Source of the DNA: Angiostrongylus vasorum
Taxonomy: Eukaryota > Nematoda > Chromadorea > Rhabditida > Metastrongylidae
Length of the DNA stretch: 64,000 nt
Direction: 5' to 3'
Assembly: GCA_018806985.1 (NCBI GenBank)
Contig: JADANN010000034.1
Span: 372,001 to 436,000 of the forward strand
Shown here: positions 61,781 through 64,000 of the stretch, piece by piece
How the letters are laid out: the number at the start of each line of letters is the position of its first letter
Numbering within the stretch: position 1 is the first letter of the stretch
Notes under the pieces: model-generated
Databases searched by the model: none
Seen by the model: only the letters and a program-made list of their open reading frames with translations
Told to the model about the DNA's origin: nothing
Position numbers and translations under genes: made by a program

Positions 61781-62929
61781 AAGCATATATATAATTTATA
61801 CATAGATCAGTTTTCATGCACTATAAGTTCCTGTCCATATAAACAAGTGAAAGTTACGCAGTTATTTGGTTATTCATCTCACGTTATATGCCTTTTACGT
61901 TAAACTATTAAATTTTAATGAAATACATGCTGATGCAAATATTAGTCTTCCGCAACCGAAACCGTGCCCATTCTTTTGATGCATCGTGCACACAGTGGAG
62001 CAGAGTTTATCATTTCAGGTTAAAGTAGCTAACTAAAATTTTTTATTGCTGCAAGTTTCCAAGAAATTGTACGAGAATTCTTAGCGATAGACTCCACTGC
62101 TCGATTCATTTTTCTTTCTTTTTGGTGAGTTCGATGAAGAACACACTTCAAGATTTCGACGCCATGTTGGTGTGGTTTAATACGATGACCTTGTAGTCAA
62201 CCAAGAGTAATTTAGTGAGTGAATCAACTATACTTGTTTCAAACTTTCACGTCAGGTCTAAAAATATTACAACCGTGTTATATTACCTTTTTGATTCCCG
62301 TTCGCATACCACGAGAATGTCGTGTGGCGATAATGAAGACTTTACCATAGGCGAAAAGGATTAGACACAGAGGAATGTAAAATGAAACCAGCGACGAAAA
62401 GCTAACGTACATAGCACTGTCTGTGAAGAGGCACTTCTCCTACAAATAATCATTATTAAGTAAGATGAGCAACAACAAGTTCATGAACACACAAGATTTC
62501 GAACTATTCTGTCACTATACCGGATTCGTGTCCAGTCACGTGCTGGTTCCTAAGTGTACTCTAGTTATCAACCCCACCCCTTCCCCAACTCCATTAGTTA
62601 AACTGTGTAAGTTAAACGGAGACAAGACAAATAATTTAAGCTGTCTTACAGAGTTCAGCGAAAATTTCCATGTAGCCTTCAAGATTTTATAAAGTTGTTC
62701 ATAACGTAGAGCAAAAAAAATTATATGTTTTCCAGGGTTCCAAAAAAATAAACTTAAGAAAAAATACGACCTTGTTTTCGTATAAGTGAGGTGAAGTCGA
62801 TCGCCACCAGATAATGGCAGGAAAAAGACAAGCAGGGCAGAAACCATCCATACGCAACAAATCGCAATCAAAATGCGTCGCTTCGAGACTTTGTCACGAT
62901 AGCCGATAGGATCTTGTCCCGCCATGTAT
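54192..62929 (-). CDS. Aminergic class A GPCR, 3' part (ICL2-TM4, TM5, TM6, TM7 exons), frame-broken
   Basis: G-protein-coupled plasma-membrane receptor, probably for a biogenic amine. Exons on the - strand: (a) from 62929 down, [17 protein letters not shown] ICL2 then TM4. The acceptor splits the DRY motif, so the Asp and most of the Arg codon lie on an upstream exon outside the window. (b) 62439-62287, with the extracellular Cys in KCLFTD followed by TM5 [16 protein letters not shown]. (c) 54993-about 54781, a Ser-rich ICL3 then [15 protein letters not shown] and the TM6 motif ILCWTPFF. (d) 54437-54192, TM7 [14 protein letters not shown], a short cytoplasmic tail and TGA. Donors and acceptors are canonical for (b) (GTAATA; ATTTGTAG) and for the start of (c) (CTTACAG). 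Problems: in (c) a run of five T at 54840-54844 (minus sense) shifts the frame within TM6, the donor phase of (c) does not fit (d), and the 3' end of (a) does not fit (b). The subtype (dopamine, serotonin, octopamine or tyramine) cannot be told from this. Confidence 0.8.
54781..54993 (-). pseudogene. TM6 exon of the aminergic GPCR with one-base frame break
   Basis: The exon opens after CTTACAG and reads through ICL3 to VVGAF. It then needs a +1 correction to continue into the unmistakable TM6 motif [11 protein letters not shown]. Reading the DNA as given produces a stop 18 codons after GAF. The extra base lies in a homopolymer (five A on the + strand, 54840-54844), so a sequencing indel is as likely as a true mutation. 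The likely donor is GTATGTT at 54780. Confidence 0.65.
55092..55380 (+). repeat. SINE-like family S2 copy
   Basis: Head GTGTGTCCCAGTGGTTAGCGG (A-box-like) and GGTGCGATCTCGCG (B-box-like), then the S2 body (TTGGTACTCGACTTGTTTGG, CATCGGTGAGTCACCACGAG) and terminus CCTCAGGGAGTGATCAAAGC. Confidence 0.72.
55725..56365 (+). mobile_element. RTE-type retrotransposon 3' fragment in the GPCR intron
   Basis: Decayed C-terminal part of an RTE polyprotein. [16 protein letters not shown] resembles the LAPEL..RRKRAAW stretch, followed by [30 protein letters not shown] and the end motif RPPTRW at about 56,150. It is 5'-truncated, as is usual for non-LTR insertions, and has several stops. Confidence 0.7.
56366..57129. 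other. GPCR intron sequence, nothing recognised
   Basis: Follows the RTE 3' fragment. May include its decayed 3' UTR, but no motif is left. Confidence 0.4.
57130..57385 (+). repeat. SINE-like family S2 copy, head decayed
   Basis: Body CAAGCCTTCCATCCCGG and TTGTCTGGGAGGATAGCAGC, then CACCACGAGTCATTGTAAAG and terminus CTCTGGTATTGACCAACGCC. Confidence 0.7.
57965..58250 (-). repeat. SINE-like family S2 copy, best preserved
   Basis: Minus-strand head GTGTGGCGCAGTGGTCGGAGG followed by CGAAATCGG-type B-box region, then the S2 body and end (CTCAGGGATTGATCAACGCC). Lies in the GPCR intron. Confidence 0.75.
58251..59779. other. GPCR intron sequence, nothing recognised
   Basis: One weak hammerhead-like remnant at 58,961-59,000 (minus) with a lost GAAA box; short frames only. 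Confidence 0.4.
59780..60022 (+). repeat. SINE-like family S2 copy, partial
   Basis: Body CAAGCCTTCCATTCAG, ATTGGTACCATATCTGTCTG, then TGACGAAGTCAAATGCTC and terminus AGGAATTGATCAACACCGAA. Confidence 0.65.
60776..61010. repeat. TA/TG microsatellite
   Basis: About 230 nt of TATATG/TGTATA units ending in about 19 TA repeats. The Tyr/Ile/Met- or His/Ile-rich open frames over it on both strands are artefacts of the repeat. Confidence 0.95.
60894..61348 (+). repeat. Foldback unit, copy A1
   Basis: A 455 nt unit that starts inside the TA/TG repeat, includes unique sequence (TTTTCATGCACTATAAGTTC..GCATCGTGCACACAGTGGAG) and ends TTTCTTTCTTTTTGGTG. The same sequence recurs 780 nt downstream with one indel. 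Not coding. Confidence 0.92.
61349..61673 (-). repeat. Foldback unit, inverted diverged copy
   Basis: Reverse complement of about 61,020-61,346 at roughly 80-85% by eye. Examples: CAAAAAGAAGAAAATGA, GTGTGCACGATGCATCAAAA, GAGATGAATAACCACA and TGGACAGGCGCATGAAAAC. It forms a hairpin with A1 with almost no loop. Confidence 0.85.
61674..62127 (+). repeat. Foldback unit, copy A2
   Basis: Same as A1 (60,894-61,348) apart from one A in a homopolymer. It is followed by unrelated sequence (AGTTCGATGAAGAAC). Confidence 0.92.
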
Positions 62930-63218
62930 CTGAGATAACAAGAAAGTGAATAAAGAAGATCGTAGCTCGATTTCTACACAACATTAGGAAACCGTTATAA
63001 ATATGTCGCCTTCTTGACCACATGGAATCTCACTCATCATCGAATGACTCCAGCAGATACGACGAAAGTAATTGTTCATATTTCAACCCAGATACCTCCT
63101 ACTGAGTTCCTCTTGCTATAGGGCATGAAAAAAACACCACCTATCATCAACTTATCAATCACCTGCTTTTAAGATTTCGGAGAGCTGGTGCCAACAACTT
63201 GCTCTCAGAAGGACAGAC

Positions 63219-63266
63219 ACAGAGAGAGAGAGAGAGAGTGAGAGAGAGAGAGGGAGAGAGAGAGTG
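63219..63266. repeat. GA microsatellite
   Basis: Interrupted GA repeat (about 22 units with GT and GG interruptions). Confidence 0.9.
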
Positions 63267-63504
63267 CAGGATCTGATGTGCACCGCGCCTGAGTAAAACT
63301 GGTGCTTACTTCTCAGAGAAGACACCGAAGCGTTTCCACAGAACTACATTTGTTAGCGGACGCATAAAGAAATATATGAAGAAGGCTAGCATAAGTAATT
63401 TGTGCAGTGAATACTGGGAGATCATCAACTAAATCCTTCATGCCTCTCAGAGCAGGTACGTGGATACGTTTTTCGTTACGTTCAAAGCGTCACGTCATGT
63501 GTAA

Positions 63505-63548
63505 GGGTCAGCGCAACCAGTGAGGACGGGCAGTCCAAGTATACAAGT
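63505..63548 (-). repeat. R3 repeat, start fragment
   Basis: CGCAACCAGTGAGGACGGGC followed by CAAGTATACAAGTAAC is the R3 end in reverse. Confidence 0.55.
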
Positions 63549-64000
63549 AACTGTAAAAATGTCTAAGTCTTATTTTCATCGAAACGTTTAGATTTGTGGA
63601 TATTTTGCTCGTTGTAATGTCAATATTTATTCCGTAGTAAATCCATTTACTAAATTCTCAGTTCTTTTCTAAGCATATTAAAACGAAAACAAACATGCGA
63701 AATCCCTTACCGATCCAGACTTATAACGCATAGGTTCCAAATGGAACTTGTTGATGCAAGTATGTCCAACGCATGAAATAAATCACACATGGTTAAGCCT
63801 GAAAGGAAACTGGACAGACAACATCACATTGGCAGCATAGCTGTTCAATTCTATTACTAAAGTCGTTGTATTCATAAAACTTATGACCACTGTTGATTTG
63901 AGCAGGATATGCTTCACGATAAACGCATTCTCTATTTTATTAAATAATTTGACTCATAGATATGATGATCCATGATTAATATATAGTGTATGATAGTATC

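Larger units (their letters stand above)
62930..64000. other. GPCR intron (upstream of the DRY-split acceptor)
   Basis: No TM1-TM3 exon could be found up to the window edge. Contains the GA repeat and an R3 fragment. Confidence 0.45.

Noticed and set aside
1..64000. CRISPR arrays, operons or other prokaryotic systems
   Set aside because: No regularly spaced repeats with unique spacers and no bacterial-type gene order; the DNA is clearly from an animal genome.

Overview
The window is repeat-rich eukaryotic DNA from a nematode, most likely a clade V strongylid such as a hookworm. That placement is an inference. It rests on short exons with TTTTCAG-type acceptors, a complete worm-like cytosolic purine 5'-nucleotidase gene, and the density of decayed RTE-type and Penelope-like retroelements. 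No bacterial genes, CRISPR arrays, rRNAs or convincing functional tRNAs were seen.

Two host genes can be supported. (1) On the + strand, positions 11,373-21,921, a complete 14-exon NT5C2-type cytosolic IMP/GMP 5'-nucleotidase can be assembled by hand. All splice phases agree, the coding total is 1,662 nt (553 aa plus stop), and every HAD-family catalytic motif is present. (2) On the - strand, positions 54,192-62,929, lies the 3' part (ICL2/TM4, TM5, ICL3/TM6 and TM7 exons) of an aminergic class A GPCR. A 7.3 kb intron full of repeats separates TM5 from TM6. The TM6 exon shows a one-base frame break in a homopolymer, so the gene is either a pseudogene or carries a sequence error. TM1-TM3 lie beyond the right edge. 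One further possible exon (about 1,526-1,660) and two orphan ORFs near 53-54 kb are recorded at low confidence.

The rest is mobile-element debris. 1-11 kb: tRNA-related SINE copies and scattered fragments. 11-22 kb: the nucleotidase gene, with SINEs and another repeat family in its introns. 25.7-34.0 kb: a giant near-perfect palindrome with about 4 kb arms made of nested RTE fragments. 34-43 kb: three further RTE copies (one reversed, two forward). 44.8-50.8 kb: a cluster of Penelope-like elements with RT and GIY-YIG endonuclease remnants; their ends carry a recurring hammerhead-ribozyme-like motif. 55-60 kb: SINEs and an RTE tail inside the GPCR intron. 60.8-62.1 kb: a TA/TG microsatellite and an unusual A / inverted-A / A foldback duplication.

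The strongest leads are the hammerhead-like family (with a compensatory stem II change in one copy), the 8.3 kb palindrome with its asymmetric centre, and the triplicated foldback unit.
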